Positions 5,195 to 5,756 of a stretch of DNA of 5,756 nucleotides are shown here, one piece after another. The notes beneath the pieces were generated by a model. That model saw only the letters and a program-made list of their open reading frames with translations, was not told the DNA's origin and did not search any database. Source of the DNA: Chloroflexota bacterium (GTDB taxonomy: Bacteria > Chloroflexota > Dormibacteria > CF-121); the NCBI GenBank assembly GCA_005882525.1, contig VBGO01000449.1:1-5756 (forward strand), read 5' to 3'. The position numbers and the translations under genes were made by a program. How positions within the stretch are numbered: the stretch's first letter is position 1; every line of letters begins with the position of its first letter.

Positions 5195-5756
5195 ATGGCG
5201 GTAACCGATACCCAGCCCGTGCTTGCTGCGCCGGCGCCGCCAGACCTCTCCGCGCAGGACGTGGTCGAACTCGGGCCGCCGATGGGCGGCCTGGTCTTCT
5301 CCCCACCGCCCGATGGCCCGCGAGGCATCGGCGCCGCGGCAAAACGAGGCATCGACGTTGTGGGCTCGGTCATCCTGCTGGTTTTGGCGGCGCCGCTGTT
5401 TGCCGTGATCGCGATGTCGATCAAGCTGGACTCGCCCGGCCCGGTCTTCTTCCGCCAGCAGCGCATGGGACGCGATGGCCGGCGCTTTCGGATTTACAAG
5501 TTTCGCTCCATGGTGGCCGACGCCGAGCTGTTGCGCAGCGCGCTCCTGGCATTCAACGAGGTGAAGCCGCCACTCTTCAAGATTCGGTCTGACCCACGGG
5601 TGACGAGGGTTGGTCGCTTGCTTCGGCGATGTAGCCTCGATGAGCTCCCCCAGCTGATCAACATTTTGACGGGCGAAATGAGCCTCGTTGGACCCCGTCC
5701 GCCCTTCGACCACGAATTCGATGATGACTACGTCCACCAGTGCTTGCGGTTGCACT
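5195..5756 (+). CDS. Bacterial sugar transferase (monotopic phosphoglycosyl transferase, PglC/WcaJ-core type), 3' end outside window
   Basis: The frame opens at ATG 5195 and is still open at the window edge (187 codons seen). These enzymes start glycan repeat-unit synthesis by moving a sugar phosphate from a UDP-sugar to undecaprenyl phosphate at the inner membrane face. A Pro-rich N-terminal stretch of about 48 residues precedes K50-R-G-I-D and a hydrophobic re-entrant helix (55-77, with A66-P67 at the break). The catalytic core follows: S-P-G-P-V-F-F-R-Q, Y-K-F-R-S-M, D-P-R-V-T-R-V-G-R, the Asp149-Glu150 dyad in S-L-D-E-L-P-Q, and M-S-L-V-G-P-R-P. It lacks the N-terminal multi-helix domain of full-length WbaP/WcaJ-type enzymes and so is the short form. 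There is no strong Shine-Dalgarno before ATG 5195; ATG 5282 (Met30) is an alternative. It probably begins a polysaccharide gene cluster that continues to the right. The sugar cannot be told from sequence. Confidence 0.93.
   Translation, partial: MAVTDTQPVLAAPAPPDLSAQDVVELGPPMGGLVFSPPPDGPRGIGAAAKRGIDVVGSVILLVLAAPLFAVIAMSIKLDSPGPVFFRQQRMGRDGRRFRIYKFRSMVADAELLRSALLAFNEVKPPLFKIRSDPRVTRVGRLLRRCSLDELPQLINILTGEMSLVGPRPPFDHEFDDDYVHQCLRLH

Noticed and set aside
5180..5755. 191-codon open frame on the minus strand
   Set aside because: It is antisense to the phosphoglycosyl transferase, whose conserved motifs are unambiguous; the antisense product resembles no family and is a high-GC shadow.

Overview
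The window is GC-rich DNA whose readable genes all concern cell-surface glycan assembly and its control. Its makers include a polyprenol-phosphate-sugar-synthase-like GT2 enzyme, a GT-C membrane glycosyltransferase, a secreted GH99/WbsX-like glycosidase on a C-terminal membrane anchor, and a priming phosphoglycosyl transferase. Two response regulators sit between the last two. The Ala/Pro/Ser/Thr-rich linker of the glycosidase, the GTG starts and the lack of recognisable outer-membrane or LPS genes suggest a bacterium such as a member of Chloroflexota, with Actinomycetota as the alternative. This placement is inference from gene style and is only moderately secure.

Left part (1-1980): a plus-strand GT2 gene and a minus-strand GT-C gene converge, with stop codons overlapping by 13 bp. 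Both look damaged. The GT2 protein lacks about a dozen residues between its GSR segment and its D-G-T-G-G-F-R-C-Y segment. The GT-C reading frame runs 32 codons upstream of its first standard start, through a convincing catalytic D-E-A-Y-Y-Y motif, and then hits a stop where the first membrane helix should be encoded. In this family pairing, GT2 enzymes make the lipid-linked sugar that GT-C enzymes use.

Middle (1981-3429): a 222-bp gap holding a 7-bp direct repeat (GTTACGA twice, 12-bp period) precedes the GH99-like gene. That gene appears intact, with a signal peptide, the E-W-G-E glutamate pair, a linker and a C-terminal transmembrane helix.

Right part (3430-5756): a good sigma70-type promoter precedes a NarL/FixJ-type response regulator whose receiver and LuxR-type HTH lie in different frames. 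Its receiver also lacks conserved residues. Next, behind a palindrome and a second promoter-like pair, is an intact OmpR/PhoB-type regulator whose phospho-accepting Asp is replaced by Glu. Last is a short monotopic phosphoglycosyl transferase that runs off the window. There is no histidine kinase gene in the window. The simplest model is an exopolysaccharide or surface-glycan locus controlled by an OmpR-type regulator that need not be phosphorylated, flanked by decaying genes. I see no RNA gene, CRISPR array, transposase or insertion sequence.
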